Numbered from the stretch's first letter, positions 25,453-33,838 are shown. The stretch is 64,000 nucleotides of DNA from Halostella pelagica (GCA_005954745.1 CP040678.1:682001-746000); one strand, 5' to 3'. Numbers and translations: made by a program. Notes: a model not told the origin generated them from the letters alone.

Positions 25453-25840
25453 CGCCGCCCCGTACGGACGCGAGCGGCTTATACTGTCGGCCGACTTCGA
25501 AAACCGGAGATTCCAGCCGGCGGGGGACCGTCTCCGTCGATGCGCACCCGGTATTGCGAAGGCTTTTATAACAAGGAAGTAATATGCCCGAGTAAGCGGG
25601 TTCTCTCAGACCTTCCCGCAGCAAGTGGGACCCATCCCCGAGCGTATCGCAGAACGCGCCGCCCACAACATCACCGGGACGATATCCCTATGTATACAGT
25701 GTTACGACACAGTGGCGAACCGTCAAACAGCACGTCGACCAACGGCGTCGCTTCGACGGATCACCGTGCACTCGGTTCGGCGATGGCCCCGCGGACGAAC
25801 GGGAGAACCTCGATAACGGATACGCTATCCAGCTCTCACT
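25453..25840. other. Long leader/intergenic region upstream of aCPSF1
   Basis: About 390 bases. The left part holds the repeat arm and promoter of the leftward gene. A good TATA box, CTTTTATAAC (25563-25572), would start a transcript near 25593 and leave a leader of about 250 bases before the aCPSF1 ATG. The leader has open frames (for example one ending TGA at 25852-25854, overlapping the aCPSF1 start), but they lack haloarchaeal protein character. It could be structured RNA; I see no known riboswitch or RNA gene. Confidence 0.5.
25477..25498. repeat. Single repeat arm carrying a probable TATA box
   Basis: ATACTGTCGGCCGACTTC at 25481-25498 matches the arm consensus of the elements at 12269 and 36451, but no inverted partner is seen nearby. 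Read on the reverse strand the arm end gives GACAGTATAAGCC, the likely promoter of the gene starting at 25452. Confidence 0.6.
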
Positions 25841-27763
25841 ATGAGTTCAGTTGACCAACAACTCGACGATTTACGCACAGAGATAACGAGCGAACTGCCG
25901 AGCGACATCTCGGTGTCCGACGTGAAATACGAGGGCCCCGAACTCGTCGTCTACACCCGTGACCCGAAGAAGTTCGCGCAGAAAGGAGACCTCATCCGCC
26001 AACTCGCGAGTAAACTCCGCAAGCGGATCACCGTCCGGCCCGACCCCGACGTCCTCTCGAAGCCCCGCGACGCCCGCGAGGAGATCATGGCGGTCATCCC
26101 GGACGACGCCGGCGTCACGGATCTCGATTTCCACGCCGACACCGGCGAAGTCGTTATCGAGGCGGAAAAGCCCGGAATGGTGATCGGCCGCCACGGGAGC
26201 ACGCTCCGAGATATCACCCAGAAGGTCGGCTGGACGCCCGAAGTCGTCCGAACGCCGCCCATCGAGTCCTCCACAGTGTCTAACGTCCGGAACTTCCTCA
26301 AGCAGGAACGCGACGAACGCCGCGACATCTTAGAGAAGGTCGGCCGCCAGATCCACAGAGAGGAGATGTCCGACGACGAGTACGTCCGCATCACCACGCT
26401 CGGCTGTTGCCGCGAGGTCGGCCGCGCCTCCTTCATCCTCTCGACGCCCGAAACGCGCATTCTCATCGACTGCGGCGACAAGCCCGGAGCCGAAGGCGAG
26501 GTCCCGTATCTGCAGGTGCCCGAAGCGCTCGGCGCGGGCGCACAGAACATCGACGCCGTCATCCTGACGCACGCCCACCTCGACCACTCGGCGCTCATCC
26601 CGCTTCTGTTCAAGTACGGCTACGACGGTCCTATCTACACGACCGAACCGACCCGCGACCTGATGGGCCTGCTCCAACTCGACTATCTGGACGTCGCCGC
26701 AAAGGAGGGCCGCGCGCCCCCGTACGACTCCGAGATGGTGCGCGAGGCGATCAAACACACCATCCCGCTCGAATACGGCGACGTCACCGACATCGCGCCG
26801 GACGTGAAGCTCACGCTGCACAACGCCGGCCACATTCTCGGCTCCGCAGTCACTCACTTCCACATCGGCGACGGCCTCTACAACGTCGCGTTCTCCGGCG
26901 ACATCCACTACGACGACACGCGCCTGTTCAACGGCGCGGTCAACGACTTCCCGCGCGTCGAGACGCTCGTGCTGGAGTCGACCTACGGCGGCCGGAACGA
27001 CTACCAGACCGACCAGGAGGACTCCGAGCGGAAGCTGAAAGAGGTCATCAATCAGACGTACGACCGCGACGGGAAGATCCTCATCCCGGCGTTCGCGGTG
27101 GGACGTTCTCAGGAGATGATGCTCGTCCTCGAAGAGGCAATGCGGACCGGCGACATACCCGAGATGCCCGTCCATCTCGACGGGATGATCTGGGAGGCCA
27201 CGGCTATCCACTCGACGTACCCCGAGTACCTCCGCGACGACCTCCGCGACCGCATCTTCCACGACGACGAGAACCCGTTCCTCGCCGACCAGTTCAATCA
27301 CATCGACGGCGGCGAGGAGGAACGCCGCGAGGTCGCCGACGGCGGTCCCTGCATCGTCCTCTCGACGTCGGGGATGGTCGAGGGCGGTCCGATCATGTCC
27401 TGGCTCCGCCACCTCGGCGGCGAGGCGGACAGCACGCTCACGTTCGTCGGCTACCAGGCCCAGGGGACCCTCGGCCGACGCATCCAGAACGGCTGGGACG
27501 AGATCCCGGTCGACAACCGCGGCAACGGCCGCGGCAACACTCTCACGCTGGACATGGAGGTCGAGACCGTCGACGGCTTCTCCGGCCACGCCGACCGCCA
27601 GGGGCTGGAGAACTTCGTGAAGACGATGAATCCCCGCCCCGAGAAGGTACTCTGCGTTCACGGCGACGAGTCCTCGACACAGGACCTCTCGTCGGCGCTG
27701 TATCACGACTACAACATGCGGACGTTCGCGCCGAAGAACCTAGAGACCTTCCGCTTCGTCTGA
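25841..27763 (+). CDS. aCPSF1/FttA beta-CASP ribonuclease, transcription termination factor
   Basis: A 640-residue protein with two N-terminal KH domains (about residues 1-145, including GMVIGRHGSTLRDI), a metallo-beta-lactamase domain with the zinc motif HAHLDH (His244, His246, Asp248, His249) and a beta-CASP domain with STSGMVEGGP and a C-terminal CVHGDES. This architecture is aCPSF1, the archaeal homologue of the cleavage and polyadenylation nuclease, shown in other archaea to end transcription (FttA) by cleaving RNA behind polymerase. Length matches the family. No Shine-Dalgarno sequence is evident. Four perfect stem-loops follow the stop. Confidence 0.97.
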   Translation: MSSVDQQLDDLRTEITSELPSDISVSDVKYEGPELVVYTRDPKKFAQKGDLIRQLASKLRKRITVRPDPDVLSKPRDAREEIMAVIPDDAGVTDLDFHADTGEVVIEAEKPGMVIGRHGSTLRDITQKVGWTPEVVRTPPIESSTVSNVRNFLKQERDERRDILEKVGRQIHREEMSDDEYVRITTLGCCREVGRASFILSTPETRILIDCGDKPGAEGEVPYLQVPEALGAGAQNIDAVILTHAHLDHSALIPLLFKYGYDGPIYTTEPTRDLMGLLQLDYLDVAAKEGRAPPYDSEMVREAIKHTIPLEYGDVTDIAPDVKLTLHNAGHILGSAVTHFHIGDGLYNVAFSGDIHYDDTRLFNGAVNDFPRVETLVLESTYGGRNDYQTDQEDSERKLKEVINQTYDRDGKILIPAFAVGRSQEMMLVLEEAMRTGDIPEMPVHLDGMIWEATAIHSTYPEYLRDDLRDRIFHDDENPFLADQFNHIDGGEEERREVADGGPCIVLSTSGMVEGGPIMSWLRHLGGEADSTLTFVGYQAQGTLGRRIQNGWDEIPVDNRGNGRGNTLTLDMEVETVDGFSGHADRQGLENFVKTMNPRPEKVLCVHGDESSTQDLSSALYHDYNMRTFAPKNLETFRFV

Positions 27764-28060
27764 AAGCCCTTGCGGCGGACTGGCGTCCGCCGCTGCGCCC
27801 TTTCAATGTCCACCGGGAGAGCGAAGCTCTCCCGAGCCTTCGCTCACTTCGTTCGCGAAGACGCCAACGAGCGCCGGAGGCGCTCGTTCCAGGCCCGCCA
27901 GTTTGCGCGAGCCTCCGCGGTCGCGGAGGCACGCTCCGGGTTCCTGCCCTCCCCCGTGCGCTCGGCATGAACGCCGAGCGCGGCCACCGCTCCGCGCCGC
28001 CCTTGACAGCTACCGCTCCGCATCGCTTCCGAAGTCGTTACCTCGCTGCCCTTCGTGCCG
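27764..28060. repeat. Cluster of perfect stem-loops after aCPSF1
   Basis: Four perfect hairpins lie within 160 bases: GCGGCGGAC/GTCCGCCGC (27772-27793), CGGGAGAGC/GCTCTCCCG (27814-27834), AACGAGCGCC/GGCGCTCGTT (27866-27888) and GCCTCCGCG/CGCGGAGGC (27911-27930), with loops of 2-4 bases. The first begins eight bases after the stop. The remainder to 28060 is GC-rich with no credible gene. These may terminate or stabilise the aCPSF1 mRNA, or be a repeat cluster. The T-runs usual for archaeal terminators are short here. Confidence 0.8.
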
Positions 28061-28066
28061 TCGCCT

Positions 28067-28480
28067 ATGACGAACGCGACGATACTGTTCGCGCTGGCGG
28101 CGATGGTCTCGTGGGGCGTGTGGGCGGTGCTCGCCGACGTGGCGACGCGATACATCGACCCCGTCTCCGCGATGATCTTCTCCTACGCGACGAGCGTCGC
28201 CATCGCGCTGGCGTACGTCTTCGCGCGGGACCAGCCAGTAGCGACGGCGAAGACCGGCGTGGCAGTCGCCCTGGGTGCTGGCGTGTTCGCAGGCATCGCG
28301 GCCGTCGCCTTCTACGCGGGACTGGAGCGAGGGCAGACGAGCATCGTCACTACCGTCAGCGCGCTGTATTTCGTCGTCGCGGCGGTACTCGGCGTCGCCG
28401 TGCTGGGCGAATCCGTCGAGGCGACGGACGTCGCCGGCGTCGGGTTCGCCGTCCTCTCCGTCGTCCTGATAGCGCGTTAA
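28067..28480 (+). CDS. Half-size EamA/DMT family membrane protein
   Basis: About 137 residues starting MTNATILFALAAMVSWGVWAVLADVATRYIDP, with five hydrophobic segments and the EamA pattern (AVAFYAGLERGQTSIVTTVSALYFVVAAVLGV). Full DMT transporters have two such halves; this protein has one and probably dimerises, like the COG2510 group. Substrate unknown. An in-frame ATG four codons upstream (28055) is possible. It overlaps the convergent endonuclease gene by four bases. Confidence 0.85.
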   Translation: MTNATILFALAAMVSWGVWAVLADVATRYIDPVSAMIFSYATSVAIALAYVFARDQPVATAKTGVAVALGAGVFAGIAAVAFYAGLERGQTSIVTTVSALYFVVAAVLGVAVLGESVEATDVAGVGFAVLSVVLIAR

Positions 28481-29292
28481 TCCGCGTCGGTCCGCGCCTC
28501 CGCGGGGTCCTCTACCTCGCCCGTCGCCGGATAGACACCTGTCTGGTCACAGAGGTCCTCCATCGGACACGCCTCCGGCCCCTCCAGACAGGCCGGCTTG
28601 CGCGCCGTACAGTACTCGCGGCCGAACTGGATCATCGCCGTGTGACCGAAGCCGCACTTCTCGGCGGGTACGTCCCGCTCCAGTTCCGCGCGCACTCCTT
28701 CGTGGTCGGCGTCGGCCGGCGCGACGCCGAGTCGTCGCGCGATGCGGTGGACGTGGGTGTCGACGGGGAACACGCCGCCGCGACCGCCCGAGAACAGCAG
28801 GACGCAGTCAGCCGTCTTCGGGCCGACGCCGGTGACCGAAAGGAGCGTGTCGCGGACCGCGGACGGTTCCCCCGACTGCACGAACTCGTCGAACGCAGTC
28901 TCGGAACCGTACTCTTCTAGGACCCACTCGGCGGTCTGAATGATGACCTCCGACTTCTGGTTGTACAGGCCCGCGCCGGAGATGGTTTCGGCGAGTTCGG
29001 ACTGATCGGCGGCGGCGAGTCGCTCGGCGAGGTCTGCCCCGCCGTACCGTTCCATCAGCGCGTCGTGGGCCGGTTGGCTCGCCTTGTCGCTGGTGTTCTG
29101 GCTCAGGATAGTTCGGACTAAACACTCGAAGGCGTCGCGACCGCCGTACGCTTTCTGCCAGTACATCTCGCCGAGGCGGTCGACGACCGCCTCCGCGCGG
29201 GTACTCGCATCGCCGGCTGCCGTCTCGGCGAACTCGGTCCACCCCTCGTCGCCGCCGCTGATGTTCTCCGTCGGCTCAGCGTCCTCGGACAT
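28477..29292 (-). CDS. nth: Endonuclease III
   Basis: A DNA glycosylase/AP lyase for oxidised pyrimidines, 271 residues from the ATG at 29292 (MSEDAEPTENISGG). The helix-hairpin-helix with catalytic Lys is LSVTGVGPKTADCVLLF, and the catalytic Asp is in FPVDTHVHR. The C-terminal Cys set reads C-x6-C-x6-C-x5-C (CTARKPACLEGPEACPMEDLC) where the standard 4Fe-4S loop is C-x6-C-x2-C-x5-C, a four-residue insertion. An acidic N-terminal extension of about 30 residues is present. It lies 28 bases downstream of the FkbM gene on the same strand. Confidence 0.94.
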   Translation of the reverse strand: MSEDAEPTENISGGDEGWTEFAETAAGDASTRAEAVVDRLGEMYWQKAYGGRDAFECLVRTILSQNTSDKASQPAHDALMERYGGADLAERLAAADQSELAETISGAGLYNQKSEVIIQTAEWVLEEYGSETAFDEFVQSGEPSAVRDTLLSVTGVGPKTADCVLLFSGGRGGVFPVDTHVHRIARRLGVAPADADHEGVRAELERDVPAEKCGFGHTAMIQFGREYCTARKPACLEGPEACPMEDLCDQTGVYPATGEVEDPAEARTDAD

Positions 29293-29320
29293 GCGTCGTA
29301 GTACGGGACCGAGCGCACAA

Positions 29321-30004
29321 CTATCCACCGTGTTCAGTCACTCGCTCCGCGGTGAGGACGACGATGCCGCGGTCGGGTTCGTCGGGTGTTCGGTCGATAA
29401 CTTCGTACCCCCGTTCCGCCAACGCCTCGCGAGTGTCTGACTCTGGCGTGCCGAAACAACCGTGGGTCTCGACGACGACGGACCGCGGGCGGGCGGTCAT
29501 CGATTCGATGATCGCGGCTTCCGCGCCCTCACAGTCCAGTTCGAGGACATCACAGTCCGGGAGTGCCGACGGCGAGACTCGGTCTGTTCGGTCCCCTTCG
29601 CCGTCGATTTTCACGCCAGGTCCGACGAGTTTGCGACGGACGGAGACTCTGTCTTCGACCTCGTTGAGCGACGCGGTGTGTCTGGCTATCTCGAACCGGT
29701 TGCGTGCCGGTTCGTACGTCGTGACGTGTCCGTCCGGCCCCGCGGCGCGAGCAGCGGCGACGCTCGTGACGCCGTAGCCGCCGCCGACCACGACGACCTC
29801 GTCGCCCGGTTCGACGCGCTCGCGCGTCGCGTCGACGACGGCCGCCTCGTAGTCGGGAAACGTGTCGGTCAAGTCGAGCAGACGGATGCGTCGCGACGCG
29901 ACGCCGTTGAACACGCCGACTTTGTACGGCAGGTGCGGGCGGACGGCCCGGTTGTACGCGGTCTGGGCCTCTTCGCGGAGTTTTCCCGCCAGTGGCACGG
30001 TCAT
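29321..30004 (-). CDS. FkbM family methyltransferase
   Basis: A 227-residue SAM-dependent methyltransferase. Motif I is GDEVVVVGGGYGVTSVAAA, motif II follows as TTYEPARNRFEIA, and the FkbM-type C-terminal signature LELDCEGAEAAIIESM is clear, then VVVETHG. These enzymes usually O-methylate sugars or other hydroxyls; the substrate is unknown. The nth gene follows on the same strand after 28 bases. The divergent neighbour is a sulfatase-like gene, so a surface-glycan role is possible. Confidence 0.9.
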   Translation of the reverse strand: MTVPLAGKLREEAQTAYNRAVRPHLPYKVGVFNGVASRRIRLLDLTDTFPDYEAAVVDATRERVEPGDEVVVVGGGYGVTSVAAARAAGPDGHVTTYEPARNRFEIARHTASLNEVEDRVSVRRKLVGPGVKIDGEGDRTDRVSPSALPDCDVLELDCEGAEAAIIESMTARPRSVVVETHGCFGTPESDTREALAERGYEVIDRTPDEPDRGIVVLTAERVTEHGG

Positions 30005-30078
30005 TCGGACGCTATTCGACGAGCGGCCACAAATAGGACGGGTACGGCCTTAAGTGGCCGATCGTGGTACGAGTGGAT

Positions 30079-31005
30079 ATGTCTCTGGGGGACTGGCTGG
30101 GGGAAACGTACCGTCGGTTCGGAGCGGAGGACCCCGTCACTGCGCTTCGGGAGTCGACCGACGAACTGTACCGCGGCGGGTTACGACGCCTCGACGCAGT
30201 CTGGCGGTTCGCGCCCACGGTTTACGACCGCGAGTGGGACCTCCTGGTCGTCCTCGACGGCTGTCGGGCCGACCTGATGGCTTCTGTGGCGTCCGACTAC
30301 CGTTTTCTCGACCGACCGCGGCGGGTCGCCTCGCCGGCGAGCCACTCACACGATTGGCTGGAGCGGACGTTCGGCACGGCCGACGAGGCGGCGGTCGCGG
30401 AGACGGCGTACGTCACCGCGAACCCGTTCTCCGACGAACTGCTCGACCCGAACCGGTTCGCCGCACTGGACGAGGTGTGGCGGTACGCCTGGGACGCCGA
30501 GCGGGAGACCGTCCCTCCGAGACCCGTCACCGACCGCACGATCACGCTTCTGCGCGATCGCGACCCGGAACGGGTCGTCGCCCACTACATGCAACCGCAC
30601 TTTCCCTCCATCCCCGATCCGGGTGTCGGCGCTGGGTTCCAGCGCGAGGACGCGGGCTGGTTGCCCGGTAACGCGTGGGAGAAACTCCGAGACGGGGAGG
30701 TATCGGAGGAACGGCTCTGGACCGCGTACCGGAACAACCTCGAACACGTCCTCGACGACGTCGCCGTTCTCCTGGAGAACGCCGACGCGGAGCGAGCAGT
30801 CGTCACCGCCGACCACGGCAACGCCCTCGGCGAGTGGGGCGTGTACGGCCACCCGCGACGGATGCCGCTCCCGTCGCTGCATCTGGTCCCGTGGTACGAG
30901 ACGACGGCGACCGACGCGGGCGGTTACGACCCCGCGACCTACGACCAGTCGGCGGGGGTGTCAGTCGGCGAGAAACTTCGGGACCTCGGTTATCTGGCGG
31001 ACTGA
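30079..31005 (+). CDS. Sulfatase-like protein, alkaline phosphatase superfamily
   Basis: A 308-residue protein. VVLDGCRADLM supplies the first metal-binding Asp, SPASHSHDW lies where the nucleophile loop is expected, and HYMQPHFPS plus VVTADHGNALGE give the remaining metal ligands. The order is that of the alkaline phosphatase/sulfatase superfamily, but the C-x-P-x-R formylglycine site of true sulfatases is not seen, so it may be a phosphohydrolase or transferase. No signal peptide. The ATG at 30079 lies about 28 bases from a weak TATA (CCTTAAG); a GTG at 30064 is an alternative. Confidence 0.82.
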   Translation: MSLGDWLGETYRRFGAEDPVTALRESTDELYRGGLRRLDAVWRFAPTVYDREWDLLVVLDGCRADLMASVASDYRFLDRPRRVASPASHSHDWLERTFGTADEAAVAETAYVTANPFSDELLDPNRFAALDEVWRYAWDAERETVPPRPVTDRTITLLRDRDPERVVAHYMQPHFPSIPDPGVGAGFQREDAGWLPGNAWEKLRDGEVSEERLWTAYRNNLEHVLDDVAVLLENADAERAVVTADHGNALGEWGVYGHPRRMPLPSLHLVPWYETTATDAGGYDPATYDQSAGVSVGEKLRDLGYLAD

Positions 31006-31010
31006 CGGCG

Positions 31011-31424
31011 TCACGCTACTTCGACGGTGACAGTCAGTTCCGCGCCGTCGGCCAGCGCGTCGACGAGGCCGCGGTCGAACCCGTTGGCGGCGAACCCCGC
31101 ACCGAGCAGGAACGTCCGGTCGTCCACGTAGTCGCTCGTGCGGCCGACCATGCTCCGGTCGCTCGTCAGTTCGAGATCGGGGTCGCCGCGGCCGCGGACC
31201 GTCTCCGAGTAGCCCGCGGCCTCGAAGGTAGCGGTGATCGTGGCCTCGGGGTCGCGGCACGCCTTGACGAACGCGGGATCGAAGTCGGCCGGGGAACGGT
31301 CGGCTTCGACGGCGAGGATACAGTCGCCGGCTGGGGTGAGATAGTCGTCCGTCGTCACCTCGAACGTGCTCGTATGCGCTGCGGTCACGTTCTCGTGACC
31401 GCGAGCGTGTACGGTTTCTTTCAT
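31011..31424 (-). CDS. DUF371 family protein
   Basis: A 137-residue archaeal protein: MKETVHARGHENVTAAHTSTFEVTTDDYLTP, then GDCILAVEADRSP and a C-terminal FDRGLVDALADGAELTVTVEVA. It matches DUF371, a conserved archaeal family of unknown function with a small beta-rich fold. The ATG at 31424 is fixed by a TATAAG box on the reverse strand centred at 31452, 28 bases upstream, so the mRNA is probably leaderless. That box lies within an inverted-repeat arm. Confidence 0.85.
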   Translation of the reverse strand: MKETVHARGHENVTAAHTSTFEVTTDDYLTPAGDCILAVEADRSPADFDPAFVKACRDPEATITATFEAAGYSETVRGRGDPDLELTSDRSMVGRTSDYVDDRTFLLGAGFAANGFDRGLVDALADGAELTVTVEVA

Positions 31425-31448
31425 GGACGGCGCTTGCCGACCGGCGCA

Positions 31449-31520
31449 CTTATACTGTCTGCTGTAAACCGCGGAAGGATTTCGGCCAGATAAGATGTCC
31501 GAAGTTACAGCCGACGGTAG
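31449..31520. repeat. Imperfect palindromic element upstream of DUF371, carrying its TATA box
   Basis: ATACTGTCTGCTGTA (31452-31466) and TACAGCCGACGGTAG (31506-31520) are inverse at 12 of 15 positions, enclosing 69 bases. On the reverse strand the left end reads GACAGTATAAG, the likely DUF371 promoter. The element belongs to the same family as that at 12269. Confidence 0.75.
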
Positions 31521-31591
31521 TGTCGCAGTCACTGAAACGATTCACACGCTGATCGCATCGCTGACGTACGAGCAGGTGTGCCTTGACTTTC

Positions 31592-31672
31592 ATACGGACT
31601 GTTGTAAGTCATTTCCGAATAGCGCTGACACGAGGTCGGCGTATACCGGTAAACAGCTACAACAGTCCGTAT
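31592..31672. repeat. Palindromic element with perfect 15-bp terminal inverted repeats
   Basis: ATACGGACTGTTGTA (31592-31606) and TACAACAGTCCGTAT (31658-31672) are exact inverses bounding 81 bases. Its right end overlaps the stop codon of the small zinc-binding protein gene. The left arm is 20/22 identical to that of the element at 11151 from GGACTG onward. Confidence 0.85.
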
Positions 31673-31845
31673 CAGTTGCTACTGTAGCGGGAGCGTTTGA
31701 CGACCGTCACCGTGACGGCTCCGCAGTCGCACTCGTAGGCGCGGCGAACGCCCCCGTCTCGCTCCATCTCCAGCATCAGAGCGTCGTCGCTGAGCGCGCG
31801 GTCGCATTCGCCGTCCTCGCACGTCGGGGAAAGCCGTTCCAGCAT
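31672..31845 (-). CDS. Small zinc-ribbon-like protein
   Basis: A 57-residue protein, MLERLSPTCEDGECDRALSD..., ending YECDCGAVTVTVVKRSRYSSN. C-x4-C and C-x-C pairs about 27 residues apart suggest one zinc site. Haloarchaea encode many such small zinc-finger proteins, some with regulatory roles; no function can be read here. The last codon and stop overlap the 81-bp repeat element, so the C-terminus may have been set by its insertion. Divergent from the GH2-like gene. Confidence 0.72.
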   Translation of the reverse strand: MLERLSPTCEDGECDRALSDDALMLEMERDGGVRRAYECDCGAVTVTVVKRSRYSSN

Positions 31846-31963
31846 ATCCGGACGTTCACCACCCCCGTACGTTAAAGCGACCCGTCCCCGGAGTGAAAGT
31901 GAAAGTGAAAGCGGAGACACGACGTAAAGACTATTTCACCCGGGTCCGGTGTCGTGGGTAGTG

Positions 31964-33838
31964 ATGACGGGCGCGTGGACGGCAGCGGCGGTCGATCCGC
32001 ACGATGACGGGGAGCCACCGGACGCTGACGAGTGGGTTGACGTGACCGTCCCCGGGAGACCGGAACGGTTCGCCGGCGAGGACGCGGTCGCCTACCGGCT
32101 CCGATTCGACGACCCCCGCGCGAGCGACACGCAGCGGACGCTACTCGAACTTCGAGGGCTGTTCGCTCGGGCGAGCATCTGGATGAACGGCGAGTTACTG
32201 GGCGAACACGACGCGTACTTCGTACCGGCTCGGTTCGAGTTCGACCCGGCTGAGCGAAACGAACTCGTCGTGGAGTGTCACGCCCCGCAAGACGCTTTCG
32301 GCGGCGTCCAGACGACCGACCTGCTTCCCGAAGACGCCGCAGTTCCGGGTATCTGGTGGGACGCACGCGTCCGCGTCCGCCCGGAGACGTTTCTCGACGG
32401 GATGACCGTCAGGCCGCGTATCGAGGACGACGGGGCTGTCATCGAAGCGGCGGTGACGGTCGATGCCGCCGCAAAACTCGACGACCGAGTCACCTTTTCG
32501 ACGCGGCCGGAGGGGTTCCGCGGTGGGGGGACGATGGAGCAGGCGAGCGTCACCGCTGCGGCGGGCGAGCGGACGACGCTGACCCGGGAGATACGGGTGC
32601 GGGACCCGTCGCGGTGGTGGCCGCACGACTACGGCTCGCAACACCGCTACACCGTCCGCGCCAAACTCGGCGAGACGAGCGTCAGCGAAACGACCGGTCT
32701 CCGGACGGTCGAGTACGGCGACGACGGTCTGTTCGTGAACGGTCAGCGCGTGAGCGCACGCGGGGTTAACGTGTTACCGTCGGACGACCCCGTGACGGAT
32801 GTCGAGCGCGCGGCCGCGGCGAACGCTAACCTCGTTCGAGCGCACGCACACGTGCCGCCGCACGACCTTCACGAGGCGTGTGACGACGCGGGAGTGCTCG
32901 TCTGGCAGGACCTCCCTCTCACGGGCGACCGCGAGTACGATGTCGACCGGGGTGAAGTTCTCGCGACGGCGCTGGCCGACGAGTACGGGCATCATCCGAG
33001 CGTCTCTCTCTACGGCGTCCACGATGACCCGCGGTCGCCGTTCGCGGCTCCCGTCAGCGGCGGACGAGTCGGCAGATACCGCTTCCGCTGGCGGGCCTGG
33101 CGGACGGACTACGACCACGGCTCCGACGATGCGGTTGCGGACGCGTTTCCGGCGGACGCACCGGTCATCCCCGTCGCCGGACCGCCGGGGACAGCGCCGG
33201 ACGCCGCACACCTCTACCCGGGGTGGAAGTACGGCACGGCGACGGACGCCGAATGGCTTCTCGACCGATATCCGGATCTGGGCGACATCGTGGGCGAGTA
33301 CGGTGCGGGGTCACTCGCGTTCGGCGGCGACGCTACGGGAGGAGACGACGTGCCGGGGTTCGACGCCGACGCTCACGAGATGAAGGTCGGCGACGACGAC
33401 CCCGAAATGTCGCAGTCCTACCAGGCCGCGACGCTGAAGACGGTGACCGAGACGCTCCGCCGACGCGGCACGGACGTACTCGCGGCGTTCGCGCTCAGGG
33501 ATACAGCTCCGGACGCGGGGATGGGTGTCCTCGCTCACGACGGCTCGGAGAAACCCGGGTACGAGGCGCTCACCCAGTCGTTCGAGCCTGTCCAGGCCGT
33601 TCTGGATTCGCCGCCGGAGGCCGGCTCTGTCGGGGTTACCGTCGTCAACGACGGGCCGGACGCGGTCGAACCGACGCTCGCCTGGACCGCAGGCAACGCC
33701 GAGGGAACCGAGGACGTGACCGTCGACGCTCACGATACGGTCGCCGCCGGGACGGCGGACGTACCGCGGGACGCGGAGGCGGTCGAACTGCTGTTGACCC
33801 TGTCCGATCGAACCGTGTTCAACGCCTACCGTTTATAA
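31964..33838 (+). CDS. Glycoside hydrolase family 2-like protein with altered active site
   Basis: A 624-residue protein with the GH2 order: sugar-binding jelly roll (LELRGLFARASIWMNGELLGEHDAYF), Ig-like domain with a PSRWWPHDYGSQ joint, then a TIM barrel beginning LFVNGQRVSARGVNVLP and continuing ANLVRAHAHVPPHDLHEACDDAGVLVWQDLPL, as in beta-mannosidases. The nucleophile region IVGEYGAGS keeps Glu. The acid/base site, normally a Asn-Glu pair after HHPSV, reads LYGVHDDP, with Asp in place of Glu. Either activity is changed or it binds rather than cleaves glycans. No signal peptide. The ATG at 31964 is preferred to a GTG at 31949. Confidence 0.83.
   Translation: MTGAWTAAAVDPHDDGEPPDADEWVDVTVPGRPERFAGEDAVAYRLRFDDPRASDTQRTLLELRGLFARASIWMNGELLGEHDAYFVPARFEFDPAERNELVVECHAPQDAFGGVQTTDLLPEDAAVPGIWWDARVRVRPETFLDGMTVRPRIEDDGAVIEAAVTVDAAAKLDDRVTFSTRPEGFRGGGTMEQASVTAAAGERTTLTREIRVRDPSRWWPHDYGSQHRYTVRAKLGETSVSETTGLRTVEYGDDGLFVNGQRVSARGVNVLPSDDPVTDVERAAAANANLVRAHAHVPPHDLHEACDDAGVLVWQDLPLTGDREYDVDRGEVLATALADEYGHHPSVSLYGVHDDPRSPFAAPVSGGRVGRYRFRWRAWRTDYDHGSDDAVADAFPADAPVIPVAGPPGTAPDAAHLYPGWKYGTATDAEWLLDRYPDLGDIVGEYGAGSLAFGGDATGGDDVPGFDADAHEMKVGDDDPEMSQSYQAATLKTVTETLRRRGTDVLAAFALRDTAPDAGMGVLAHDGSEKPGYEALTQSFEPVQAVLDSPPEAGSVGVTVVNDGPDAVEPTLAWTAGNAEGTEDVTVDAHDTVAAGTADVPRDAEAVELLLTLSDRTVFNAYRL

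Noticed and set aside
25447-25854. 135-codon frame ending at the aCPSF1 start
   Set aside because: Composition is Arg/Ser/Thr-rich with poor codon bias and it crosses a probable promoter; better treated as leader.
26407-28920. 837-codon plus-strand frame
   Set aside because: It is a frame-shifted shadow of aCPSF1 that runs on through the hairpin cluster and EamA and into nth; Arg/Pro-rich with no domain.
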